DNA from: Siphonodentalium dalli | Lineage: Eukaryota > Mollusca > Scaphopoda > Gadilida > Siphonodentaliidae | Length of the DNA stretch: 64,000 bases | Assembly (NCBI GenBank): GCA_032622095.1 | Contig: CP136069.1 | Span: forward strand, 183,015,122-183,079,121 | Direction of reading: 5' to 3' | In this document: positions 24,901 through 38,769 of the stretch, one piece after another | Position numbering within the stretch: position 1 is the first letter of the stretch | Layout of the letters: each line of letters starts with the position of its first letter | Position numbers and translations under genes: made by a program | The notes under the pieces: model-generated | Seen by the model: the letters and a program-made list of their open reading frames with translations, nothing else | Databases searched by the model: none | Told to the model about the DNA's origin: nothing

Positions 24901-27900
24901 GTTGTTATGGCCTTGTAAGATAAAAGACAGCATATTTGCAGTTAGATGATGATAGTTTAATGCATTAGGTATTGGAATAGGTCGTGATTGGTACGGAGGG
25001 TGCTTTACTTTGTGCGCATTTATTTGTGAAAATCGGGCACCCTTTCCCTCATATAGCGATAAATGAGGTTACTTATTAACTAACAATTGTTAAGTTTCTA
25101 TGGCCTTATACGGCAAAGGGCAGTCTATTTTCAGTTATATCTTGATAGCATAATGTATTATGCATCAGAATAGGTCATGATAAGTGTCCCCGTTTATATA
25201 GTATGTGCGCATTTTTGTTTGGGAGTCGGTTGCACTTTTCCCGCATACAGCTATAAATGTGGTTACTTTGTTAAGTTTTTGTGGCCTTATACGGAAAATG
25301 GCAGCCTATTTGCAGTTAGATCGTGATAGCGTAGAGTATTATGTATCAGAATAGGTCATGACCAGTGGCCCTGTTGCTTTAGTATGTGCGCATTTATGTG
25401 TGGCAATCGGGTGCCCTTTTCCTACAAAGAACTATAAATGCCGGTACTTATTAACAAACAATTGTTAAGTTTGTATGGCCTTATACGGAAAAGGGCAGCC
25501 TATTTGCAGTTAGATCATGATAGCATAATGTATTATGTATCAGAATAGGTCATGATAAGTGATCCTGTTGCTTTAGTATGTGCGCATTTGTGTGTGGCAA
25601 TCGGATGCCCTTTTTTACTTCAATTAGCGATAAATGCGGTTACTTTGTTAAGTTTGTATGGCCTTATACGGAAAAAACAGCATATTTGCAGTTAGCACGT
25701 GATAGCGTATGGTTTTATGTATCAGAATGAGTCATGAACAGTGGCCCAGTTGTTTTAGTATGTGCGCATTTTTGTGTGGCAATCGGGTGCCCTTTTCACG
25801 CATATAGCTATAAATGGGGGTACTTATTAACAAACAATTGTTAAGTTGTTATGGCCTTGTACGGTAAACGACAGCCTATTTGCAGTTAGAGGATGATAGT
25901 GTAGTACATTATGTATTGGAATATGGGTGATTGGTACCCAGGGTTCTTTACTTTGTGCGCATTTATTTGTGAAAATCGGGCCCCCTTTCCCTAATATAGC
26001 GATAAATGCGGTTACTTATTAACAAACAATTGTTAAGTTTGTATGGTCTTATACGGAAATAGGCAGCCTATTTGCAGTTAGATCATGCTAGCATAATGTA
26101 TTATGTATCAGAATAGGTCATGATAAGTGGCCCTGTTTGTTTAGCATGTGCGCATTTATGTTTGGAAATCGGTTGACCTTTTCCCGCATGCAGCTATAAA
26201 TATGGTTACTTTGTTAAGTTTGTATGGCCTTATACGGCAAAGGCCAGTCTAATTGCAGTTTGATCGTGATAGCGTAAAGTATTATGTATCAGAATAGGTC
26301 ATGACCAGTGGCCCTGTTGCTTTAGTATGTGCGCATTTATGTGTGGCAATCGGGTGCCATTTTCTCGCATATAGCTATAAATGCGGGTACTTATTAACAA
26401 ACAATTGTTAAGTTTGTATGGCCTTATACGGAAAAGGGCATCCTATTTGCAGTTAAATCATGATAGCATAATGTATTATGTATCAGAGCAGGTTATGGTA
26501 AGTGACCCTGTTGCTTTAGTATGAGCGCATTTGTGTGTGGTAATCGGGTGACCTTTCCCTCATATAGCGACAAATGCGGTTACTTATTAACTAACAATTG
26601 TTAAGTTTGTATGGCCTTATACGGCTAAGGGCAGCCTAATTGCAGTTTGATCATGATAGCATAATGTATTATGTATCAGAAGAGGTCACGATAAGTGACC
26701 CTGTTGCTTTAGTGTGTGCGCAATTTTGTGTAGCAATCGGGTGCCATTTTCTCGCATATAGCTATAAAAGCGGGTACTTATTAACAAACAATTGTTAAGT
26801 TTGTATGGCCTTATACAGAAAATGGCAGCCTATATGCAGTTAATTCATGATAGCATAATGTATTATGTATCAGAATAGGTCATGATTAGTGATCCTGTTG
26901 CATTAGTATGTGCGCATTTGTGTGTGGCAATCGGATGCCCTTTTTTACTTCAATTAGCGATAAATGCGGTTACTTTGTTAAGTTTGTATGGACTTATACG
27001 GAAAAAAACAGCCTATTTGCAGTCAGCTCGTGATAGCGTATGGTTTTATGTATCAGAATGGGTCATGAACAGTGGCCCTGTTGTTTTGGTATGTGCGCAT
27101 TTTTGTGAGGAAATCGGGTGCCCTTTTCACTCATATAGCTATACATGCGGATACTTATTAACGAACAATTGTTAAGTTGTTATGGCCTTGTGCGGTACAA
27201 GAGAGCCTATTTGCAGTTAGATGATGATAGTGTAGTGCATTATGTATTGGAATAGGTCGTGATTGGTACGCAGGGTGCTTTACTTTGTGCGCATTTATTT
27301 GTGAAAATCGGGCACCCTTTCCCTCATATAGCGATAAATGCGGTTACTTATTAACTAACAATTGTTAAGTTTGTATGGCCTTATATGGCAAAGGGCAGCC
27401 TAATTGCAGTTAGATCATGATAGCATAATGTATTATGTATCAGAATAGGTCATGATAAGTGGCCCTGTTTGCTTAGCATGTGCGCATTTTTGTGTGGGAA
27501 TCGGTTGCCCTTTTTCCGCATACAGCTATAAATGTGGTTACTTTGTTAAGTTTGTATGGCCTTATACGGCAAATGGCAGTCTAATTGCAGTTAGATCGTG
27601 ATAGCGTAACGTATTATGTATCAGAATAGGTCATGACCAGTGGCCCTGTTGCTTTAGTATGTGCGCATGTATGTGTATCAATCGGGTGCCCTTTTCCCGC
27701 AGTTAGCGATAAGTGCGGTTACTTTGTTAAGTTTGTATGGCCTTATACGAAAAAAAACAGCCTATTTGCGGTTAGACCGTGATAGCGTAAAGAATTATGT
27801 ATCAGAATAGGTCATGAACAGTGGCCCTTTGCTTTAGTATGTGCGCATTGTTTTGTGGCAATCGTGTGCCCTTTTCCCGCATATAGCTATAAATGCGGGT

Positions 27901-30900
27901 ACTTATTAACAAACAATTGTTAAGTTGTTATGGCCTTGTACGGTAAACGACAGCCTATTTGCAGTTACAGGATGATAGTGTAGTACATTGTGTATTGGAA
28001 TATGCGTGATTGGTACCCAGGGTGCTTTACTTTGTGCGCATTTATTTGTGAAAATCGGGCCCCCTTTCCCTCATATAGCGATAAATTCGGTTACTTATTA
28101 ACTAACAATTGTTAAGTTTCTATGGCCTTATACGGCAAAGGGCAGTCTATTTTCAGTTATATCTTGATAGCATAATGTATTATGCATCAGAATAGGTCAT
28201 GATAAGTGTCCCCGTTTATATAGTATGTGCGCATTTTTGTGTGGGAGTCGGTTGCACTTTTCCCGCATACAGCTATAAATGTGGTTACTTTGTTAAGTTT
28301 TTGTGGCCTTATACGGAAAATGGCAGCCTATTTGAAGTTAGATCGTGATAGCGTAGAGTATTATGTATCAGAATAGGTCATGACCAGTGGCCCTGTTGCG
28401 TTAGTATGTGCGCATTTATGTGTGGCAATCGGGTGCCCTTTTCCTACAAAGAACTATAAATGCCGGTACTTATTAACAAACAATTGTTAAGTTTGTATGG
28501 CCTTATACGGAAAAGGGCAGCCTATTTGCAGTTAGATCATGATAGCATAATGTATTATGTATCAGAATAGGTCATGATAAGTGATCCTGTTGCTTTAGTA
28601 TGTGCGCATTTGTGTGTGGCAATCGGATGCCCTTTTTTACTTCAATTAGCGATAAATGCGGTTACTTTGTTAAGTTTGTATCGCCTTATACGGAAAAAAA
28701 CAGCCTATTTGCAGTTAGCTCGTGATAGCGTATGGTTCTATGTATCAGAATGGGTCATGAACAGTGGCCCAGTTGTTTTAGTATGTGCGCATTTTTGTGT
28801 GGCAATCGGGTGCCCTTTTCACGCATATAGCTATAAATGGGGGTACTTATTAACAAACAATTGTTAAGTTGTTATGGCCTTGTACGGTAAACGACAGCCT
28901 ATTTGCAGTTAGAGGATGATAGTGTAGTACATTATGTATTGGAATATGCGTGATTGGTACCCAGGGTTCTTTACTTTGTGCGCATTTATTTGTGAAAATC
29001 GGGCCCCCTTTCCCTAATATAGCGATAAATGCGGTTACTTATTAACAAACAATTGTTAAGTTTGTAAGGTCTTATACGGAAATAGGCAGCCTATTTGCAG
29101 TTAGATCATGCTAGCATAATGTATTATGTATCAGAATAGGTCATGATAAGTGGCCCTGTTTGTTTAGCATGTGCGCATTTATGTTTGGAAATCGATTGAC
29201 CTTTTCCCGCATGCAGCTATAAATATGGTTACTTTGTTAAGTTTGTATGGCCTTATACGGCAAAGGGCAGTCTAATTGCAGTTTGATCGTGATAGCGTAA
29301 AGTATTATGTATCAGAATAGGTCATGACCAGTGGCCCTGTTGCTTTAGTATGTGCGCATTTATGTGTGGCAATCGGGTGCCATTTTCTCGCATATAGCTA
29401 TAAATGCGGGTACTTATTAACAAACAATTGTTAAGTTTGTATGGCCTTATACGGAAAAGGGCATCCTATTTGCAGTTAAATCATGATAGCATAATGTATT
29501 ATGTATCAGAGCAGGTCATGGTAAGTGACCCTGTTGCTTTAGTATGAGCGCATTTGTGTGTGGTAATCGGGTGACCTTTCCCTCATATAGCGACAAATGC
29601 GGTTACTTATTAACTAACAATTGTTAAGTTTGTATGGCCTTATACGGCTAAGGGCAGCCTAATTGCAGTTTGATCATGATAGCATAATGTATTATGTATC
29701 AGAAGAGGTCACGATAAGTGACCCTGTTGCTTTAGTGTGTGCGCAATTTTGTGTAGCAATCGGGTGCCATTTTCTCGCATATAGCAATAAAAGCGGGTAC
29801 TTATTAACAAACAATTGTTAAGTTTGTATGGCCTTATACAGAAAATGGCAGCCTATATGCAGTTAATTCATGATAGCATAATGTATTATGTATCAGAATA
29901 GGTCATGATAAGTGATCCTGTTGCATTAGTATGTGCGCATTTGTGTGTGGCAATCGGATGCCCTTTTTTACTTCAATTAGCGATAAATGCGGTAACTTTG
30001 TTAAGTTTGTATGGACTTATACGGAAAAAAAACAGCCTATTTGCAGTCAGCTCGTGATAGCGTATGGTTTTATGTATCAGAATGGGTCGTGAACAGTGGC
30101 CCTGTTGTTTTGGTATGTGCGCATTTTTGTGAGGAAATCGGGTGCCCTTTTCACTCATATAGCTATAAATGCGGATACTTATTAACGAACAATTGTTAAG
30201 TTGTTATGGCCTTGTACGGTACAAGAGAGCCTATTTGCAGTTAGATGATGATAGTGTAGTGCATTATGTATTGGAATAGGTCGTGATTGGTACGCAGGGT
30301 GCTTTACTTTGTGCGCATTTATTTGTAAAAAATCGGGCACCCTTTCCCTCATATAGCGATAAATGCGGTTACTTATTAACTAACAATTGTTAAGTTTGTA
30401 TGGCCTTATATGGCAAAGGGCAGCCTAATTGCAGTTAGATCATGATAGCATAATGTATTATGTATCAGAATAGGTCATGATAAGTGGCCCTGTTTGCTTA
30501 GCATGTGCGCATTTTTGTGTGGGAATCGGTTGCCCTTTTTCCGCATACAGCTATAAATGTGGTTACTTTGTTAAGTTTGTATGGCCTTATACGGCAAATG
30601 GCAGTCTAATTGCAGTTAGATCGTGATAGCGTAACGTATTATGTATCAGAATAGGTCATGACCAGTGGCCCTGTTGCTTTAGTATGTGCGCATGTATGTG
30701 TATCAATCGGGTGCCCTTTTCCCGCAGTTAGCGATAAGTGCGGTTACTTTGTTAAGTTTGTATGGCCTTATACGAAAAAAACCAGCCTATTTGCGGTTAG
30801 ACCGTGATAGCGTAAAGAATTATGTATCAGAATAGGTCATGAACAGTGGCCCTTTGCTTTAGTATGTGCGCATTGTTTTGTGGCAATCGTGTGCCCTTTT

Positions 30901-33900
30901 CCCGCATATAGCTATAAATGCGGGTACTTATTAACAAACAATTGTTAAGTTGTTATGGCCTTGTACGGTAAACGACAGCCTATTTGCAGTTACAGGATGA
31001 TAGTGTAGTACATTGTGTATTGGAATATGCGTGATTGGTACCCAGGGTGCTTTACTTTGTGCGCATTTATTTGTGAAAATCGGGCCCCCTTTCCCTAATA
31101 TAGCGATAAATGCGGTTACTTATTAACTAACAATTGTTAAGTTTCTATGGCCTTATACGGCAAAGGGCAGTCTATTTTCAGTTATATCTTGATAGCATAA
31201 TGTATTATGCATCAGAATAGGTCATGATAAGTGTCCCCGTTTATATAGTATGTGCGCATTTTTGTGTGGGAGTCGGTTGCACTTTTCCCGCATACAGCTA
31301 TAAATGTGGTTACTTTGTTAAGTTTTTGTGGCCTTATACGGAAAATGGCAGCCTATTTGAAGTTATATCGTGATAGCGTAGAGTATTATGTATCAGAATA
31401 GGTCATGACCAGTGGCCCTGTTGCTTTAGTATGTGCGCATTTATGTGTGGCAATCGGGTGCCCTTTTCCTACAAAGAACTATAAATGCCGGTACTTATTA
31501 ACAAACAATTGTTAAGTTTGTATGGCCTTATACGGAAAAGCGCAGCCTATTTGCAGTTAGATCATGATAGCATAATGTATTATGTATCAGAATAGGTCAT
31601 GATAAGTGATCCTGTTGCTTTAGTATGTGCGCATTTGTGTGTGGCAATCGGATGCCCTTTTTTACTTCAATTAGCGATAAATGCGGTTACTTTGTTAAGT
31701 TTGCATCGCCTTATACGAAAAAAAACAGCCTATTTGCAGTTAGCTCGTGATAGCGTATGGTTCTATGTATCAGAATGGGTCATGAACAGTGGCCCAGTTG
31801 TTTTAGTATGTGCGCATTTGTGTGTGGCAATCGGGTGCCCTTTTCACGCATATAGCTATAAATGGGGGTACTTATTAACAAACAATTGTTAAGTTGTTAT
31901 GGCCTTGTACGGTAAACGACAGCCTATTTGCAGTTAGAGGATGATAGTGTAGTACATTATGTATTGGAATATGCGTGATTGGTACCCAGGGTTCTTTACT
32001 TTGTGCGCATTTATTTGTGAAAATCGGGCCCCCTTTCCCTAATATAGCGATAAATGCGGTTACTTATTAACAAACAATTGTTAAGTTTGTAAGGTCTTAT
32101 ACGGAAATAGGCAGCCTATTTGCAGTTAGATCATGCTAGCATAATGTATTATGTATCAGAATAGGTCATGATAAGTGACCCTGTTTGTTTAGCATGTGCG
32201 CATTTATGTTTGGAAATCGGTTGACCTTTTCCCGCATGCAGCTATAAATATGGTTACTTTGTTAAGTTTGTATGGCCTTATACGGCAAAGGGCAGTCTAA
32301 TTGCAGTTTGATCGTGATAGCGTAAAGTATTATGTATCAGAATAGGTCATGACCAGTGGCCCTGTTGCTTTAGTATGTGCGCATTTATGTGTGGCAATCG
32401 GGTGCCATTTTCTCGCATATAGCTATAAATGCGGGTACTTATTAACAAACAATTGTTAAGTTTGTATGGCCTTATACGGAAAAGGGCATCCTATTTGCAG
32501 TTAAATCATGATAGCATAATGTATTATGTATCAGAGCAGGTCATGGTAAGTGACCCTGTTGCTTTAGTATGAGCGCATTTGTGTGTGGTAATCGGGTGAC
32601 CTTTCCCTCATATAGCGACAAATGCGGTTACTTATTAACTAACAATTGTTAAGTTTGTATGGCCTTATACGGCTAAGGGCAGCCTAATTGCAGTTTGATC
32701 ATGATAGCATAATGTATTATGTATCAGAAGAGGTCACGATAAGTGACCCTGTTGCTTTAGTGTGTGCGCAATTTTGTGTAGCAATCGGGTGCCATTTTCT
32801 CGCATATAGCTATAAAAGCGGGTACTTATTAACAAACAATTGTTAAGTTTGTATGGCCTTATACAGAAAATGGCAGCCTATATGCAGTTAATTCATGATA
32901 GCATAATGTATTATGTATCAGAATAGGTCATGATAAGTGATCCTGTTGCATTAGTATGTGCGCATTTGTGTGTGGCAATCGGATGCCCTTTTTTACTTCA
33001 ATTAGCGATAAATGCGGTTACTTTGTTAAGTTTGTATGGACTTATACGGAAAAAAACAGCCTATTTGCAGTCAGCTCGTGATAGCGTATGGTTTTATGTA
33101 TCAGAATGGGTCATGAACAGTGGCCCTGTTGTTTTGGTATGTGCGCATTTTTGTGAGGAAATCGGGTGCCCTTTTCACTCATATAGCTATAAATGCGGAT
33201 ACTTATTAACGAACAATTGTTAATTTGTTATGGCCTTGTACGGTACAAGAGAGCCTATTTGCAGTTAGATGATGATAGTGTAGTGCATTATGTATTGGAA
33301 TAGGTCGTGATTGGTACGCAGGATGCTTTACTTTGTGCGCATTTATTTGTGAAAATCGGGCACCCTTTCCCTCATATAGCGATAAATGCGGTTACTTATT
33401 AACTAACAATTGTTAAGTTTGTATGGCCTTATATGGCAAATGGCAGCCTAATTGCAGTTAGATCATGATAGCATAATGTATTATGTATCAGAATAGGTCA
33501 TGATAAGTGGCCCTGTTTGTTTAGCATGTGCGCATTTTTGTGTGGGAATCGGTTGCCCTTTTTCCGCATACAGCTATAAATGTGGTTACTTTGTTAAGTT
33601 TGTATGGCCTTATACGGCAAATGGCAGTCTAATTGCAGTTAGATCGTGATAGCGTAACGTATTATGTATCAGAATAGGTCATGACCAGTGGCCCTGTTGC
33701 TTTAGTATGTGCGCATGTATGTGTGTCAATCGGGTGCCCTTTTCCCGCAGTTAGCGATAAGTGCGGTTACTTTGTTAAGTTTGTATGGCCTTATACGAAA
33801 AAAAACAGCCTATTTGCGGTTAGACCGTGATAGCGTAAAGAATTATGTATCAGAATAGGTCATGAACAGTGGCCCTTTGCTTTAGTATGTGCGCATTGTT

Positions 33901-36900
33901 TTGTGGCAATCGTGTGCCCTTTTCCCGCATATAGCTATAAATGCGGGTACTTATTAACAAACAATTGTTAAGTTGTTATGGCCTTGTACGGTAAACGACA
34001 GCCTATTTGCAGTTACAGGATGATAGTGTAGTACATTATGTATTGGAATATGCGTGATTGGTACCCAGGGTGCTTTACTTTGTGCGCATTTATTTGTGAA
34101 AATCGGGCCCCCTTTCCCTAATATAGCGATAAATGCGGTTACTTATTAACTAACAATTGTTAAGTTTCTATGGCCTTATACGGCAAAGGGCAGTCTATTT
34201 TCAGTTATATCTTGATAGCATAATGTATTATGCATCAGAATAGGTCATGATAAGTGTCCCCGTTTATATAGTATGTGCGCATTTTTGTGTGGGAGTCGGT
34301 TGCACTTTTCCCGCATACAGCTATAAATGTGGTTACTTTGTTAAGTTTTTGAGGCCTTATACGGAAAATGGCAGCCTATTTGAAGTTAGATCGTGATAGC
34401 GTAGAGTATTATGTATCAGAATAGGTCATGACCAGTGGCCCTGTTGCTTTAGTATGTGCGCATTTATGTGTGGCAATCGGGTGCCCTTTTCCTACAAAGA
34501 ACTATAAATGCCGGTACTTATTAACAAACAATTGTTAAGTTTGTATGGCCTTATACGGAAAAGGGCAGCCTATTTGCAGTTAGATCATGATAGCATAATG
34601 TATTATGTATCAGAATAGGTCATGATAAGTGATCCTGTTGCTTTAGTATGTGCGCATTTGTGTGTGGCAATCGGATGCCCTTTTTTACTTCAATTAGCGA
34701 TAAATGCGGTTACTTTGTTAAGTTTGTATGGCCTTATACGGACAAAAACAGCCTATTTGCAGTTAGCTCGTGATAGCGTATGGTTTTATGTAACAGAATG
34801 GGTCATGAACAGTGGCCCAGTTGTTTTAGTATGTGCGCATTTTTGTGTGGCAATCGGGTGCCCTTTTCACGCATATAGCTATAAATGGGGGTACTTATTA
34901 ACAAACAATTGTTAAGTTGTTATGGCCTTGTACGGTAAACGACAGCCTATTTGCAGTTAGAGGATGATAGTGTAGTACATTATGTATTGGAATATGCGTG
35001 ATTGGTACCCAGGGTTCTTTACTTTGTGCGCATTTATTTGTGAAAATCGGGCCCCCTTTCCCTAATATAGCGATAAATGCGGTTACTTATTAACAAACAA
35101 TTGTTAAGTTTGTAAGGTCTTATACGGAAATAGGCAGCCTATTTGCAGTTAGATCATGCTAGCATAATGTATTATGTATCAGAATAGGTCATGATAAGTG
35201 GCCCTGTTTGTTTAGCATGTGCGCATTTATGTTTGGAAATCGGTTGACCTTTTCCCGCATGCAGCTATAAATATGGTTACTTTGTTAAGTTTGTATGGCC
35301 TTATACGGCAAAGGGCAGTCTAATTGCAGTTTGATCGTGATAGCGTAAAGTATTATGTATCAGAATAGGTCATGACCAGTGGCCCTGTTGCTTTAGTATG
35401 TGCGCATTTATGTGTGGCAATCGGGTGCCATTTTCTCGCATATAGCTATACATGCGGGTACTTATTAACAAACAATTGTTAAGTTTGTATGGCCTTATAC
35501 GGAAAAGGGCATCCTATTTGCAGTTAAATCATGATAGCATAATGTATTATGTATCAGAGCAGGTCATGGTAAGTGACCCTGTTGCTTTAGTATGAGCGCA
35601 TTTGTGTGTGGTAATCGGGTGACCTTTCCCTCATATAGCGACAAATGCGGTTACTTATTAATTAACAATTGTTAAGTTTGTATGGCCTTATACGGCTAAG
35701 GGCAGCCTAATTGCAGTTTGATCATGATAGCATAATGTATTATGTATTAGAAGAGGTCACGATAAGTGACCCTGTTGCTTTAGTGTGTGCGCAATTTTGT
35801 GTAGCAATCGGGTGCCATTTTCTCGCATATAGCTATAAAAGCGGGTACTTATTAACAAACAATTGTTAAGTTTGTATGGCCTTATACAGAAAATGGCAGC
35901 CTATATGCAGTTAATTCATGATAGCATAATGTATTATGTATCAGAATAGGTCATGATAAGTGATCCTGTTGCATTAGTATGTGCGCATTTGTGTGTGGCA
36001 ATCGGATGCCCTTTTTTACTTCAATTAGCGATAAATGCGGTTACTTTGTTAAGTTTGTATGGACTTATACGGAAAAAACAGCCTATTTGCAGTCAGCTCG
36101 TGATAGCGTATGGTTTTATGTATCAGAATGGGTCATGAACAGTGGCCCTGTTGTTTTGGTATGTGCGCATTTTTGTGAGGAAATCGGGTGCCCTTTTCAC
36201 TCATATAGCTATAAATGCGGATACTTATTAACGAACAATTGTTAATTTGTTATGGCCTTGTACGGTACAAGAGAGCCTATTTGCAGTTAGATGATGATAG
36301 TGTAGTGCATTATGTATTGGAATAGGTCGTGATTGGTACGCAGGGTGCTTTACTTTGTGCGCATTTATTTGTGAAAATCGGGCACCCTTTCCCTCATATA
36401 GCGATAAAAGCGGTTACTTATTAACTAACAATTGTTAAGTTTGTATGGCCTTATATGGCAAAGGGCAGCCTAATTGCAGTTAGATCATGATAGCATAATG
36501 TATTATGTATCAGAATAGGTCATGATAAGTGGTCCTGTTTGTTTAGCATGTGCGCATTTTTGTGTGGGAATCGGTTGCCCTTTTTCCGCATACAGCTATA
36601 AATGTGGTTACTTTGTTAAGTTTGTATGGCCTTATACGGCAAATGGCAGTCTAATTGCAGTTAGATCGTGATAGCGTAACGTATTATGTATCAGAATAGG
36701 TCATGACCAGTGGCCCTGTTGCTTTAGTATGTGCGCATGTATGTGTGTCAATCGGGTGCCCTTTTCCCGCAGTTAGCGATAAGTGCGGTTACTTTGTTAA
36801 GTTTGTATGGCCTTATACGAAAAAAACAGCCTATTTGCGGTTAGACCGTCATAGCGTAAAGAATTATGTATCAGAATAGGTCATGAACAGTGGCCCTTTG

Positions 36901-38769
36901 CTTTAGTATGTGCGCATTGTTTTGTGGCAATCGTGTGCCCTTTTCCCGCATATAGCTATAAATGCGGGTACTTATTAACAAACAATTGTTAAGTTGTTAT
37001 GGCCTTGTACGGTAAACGACAGCCTATTTGCAGTTACAGGATGATAGTGTAGTACATTGTGTATTGGAATATGCGTGATTGGTACCCAGGGTGCTTTACT
37101 TTGTGCGCATTTATTTGTGAAAATCGGGCCCCCTTTCCCTAATATAGCGATAAATGCGGTTACTTATTAACAAACAATTGTTAAGTTTGTATGGCCTTAT
37201 ACGGAAATAGGCAGCCTATTTGCAGTTAGATCATGCTAGCATAATGTATTATGTTTCAGAATAGGTCATGATAAGTGGCCCTGTTTGTTTAGCATGTGCG
37301 CATTATTGTGTGGAAATTGGTTGACCTTTTCCCGCATGCAGCTATACATATGGTTACTTTGTATGTTTGTATGGCCTTATACGGCAAAGGGTAGTCTAAT
37401 TGCAGTTAGATCGTGATAGCGTAAAGTATTATGTATCAGAATAGGTCATGACCAGTGGCCCTGTTGCTTTAGTATGTGCGCATTTATGTGTGGCAATCGG
37501 GTGCCATTGTCTCGCATATAGCTATAAATGCGGGTACTTATTAACAAACAATTGTTAAGTTTGTATGGCCTTATACGGAAAAGGGCATCCTATTTGCAGT
37601 TAAATCATGATAACATAATGCATTATGTATCAGAAGAGGTCACGATAAGTGACCCTGTTGCTTTAGTGTGTGGGCATTTTTGCGTAGCAATCGGGTGCCA
37701 TTTTCTCGCATATAGCTATAAAAGCGGGTACTTATTAACAAACAATTGTTAAGTTTGTATGGCCTTATACGGAAAAGGGCATCCTATTTGCAGTTAAATC
37801 ATGATAGCATAATGTATTATGTATCAGAACAGGTCATGATAAGTGACCATGTTGCTTTAGTATGTGCGCTTTTGTGTGTGGCAATCGGGTGCCCTTTCCC
37901 TCATATAGCGACAAATGCGGTTACTTATTAACTAACAATTGTTAAGTTTGTATGGCCTTATACGACAAAGGGCAGCCTAATTGCAGTTAGATCTTGATAG
38001 CATAATGTATTATGTATCAGAATAGGTCACGATAAGTGACCCTGTTGTTTTAGTGTGTGCGCATTTTTGTGTGGAAATCGGGTGCCCTTTTCCCACAATT
38101 AGCGATAAATGCGGTTAATTTGTTAAGTTGGTATGGCCTTATACGACAAAGGGCAGCCTAATTGCATTTAGATCGTGATAGCGTAAAGTATTATGTATGA
38201 GAATATGTCATGATAAGTGGTCCTGTTTCTTTAGTATGTGCGCATTTTTGTGTGGCAATCAAATGCCCTTTTCCCGCATATAGCTATAAATGCGGTTGCG
38301 TATTAACAAACAATTGTAAAGTTATTATCGCCTCATACGGTAAAAGACAGCCTATTTGCTGTTAAATCACGATATATTAGTGCATTAGGTATTAGAAGAG
38401 GTCGTGATAGGTACCCAGGGGGCCTTACGTTGTGCACATTTTTGTGTGGGAAACGGTTGCTCTTTTCCCGCATACAGCTATGAATGTGTTTACTTTGTTA
38501 AGTTTGTATGGCCTTATACGGCAAAGGGCAGCCTAATTGCAGTTAGATCGTGATAGCGTAAAGTATTATGTATTGGAATAGGCCATGACCAGTGGCCCTG
38601 TTGCTTTAGTATATGCGCATTGTTGTGTGGCAATCGGGTACCCTTGTACGGTAAAAGACAGCCTATTTGCAGTTAGATGATGATAGCGTAGTGCATTATG
38701 TATTGGAATAGGTCGTGATTGGTACCCAAGGTGCTTAACATTGTGCGCTTTTATTTGTTAAGTTTGTAT
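22000..38769 (-). repeat. Satellite array, inverted orientation, with 3.02-kb higher-order repeat
   Basis: The same monomer family runs on the minus strand. From about 25.4 to 37.1 kb the monomers form a higher-order unit of 3,023-3,025 bp (16 x ~189 bp). One marker variant (TTTGGAAATC) recurs at 26161, 29184, 32209 and 35232. A second marker (the 'gatcctgttg' variant) alternates at 1,692 and 1,331 bp. Four copies are present and differ by only scattered substitutions. Before this, 22.0-25.4 kb shows shorter-range duplications (1,703 bp between 22406 and 24109; 1,329 bp between 23811 and 25140). After 37.1 kb the monomers mirror the left arm of the block. Confidence 0.95.

Noticed and set aside
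16138-37931. Repeated 60-110-codon open frames with shared peptide (for example ...ALVCAHFCVAIGCPF...) throughout the satellite
   Set aside because: They are translations of the satellite monomer. Frames change between monomers, both strands are open, starts fall at arbitrary monomer positions, and the mean monomer of about 189 bp (63 codons) makes frames persist by chance.
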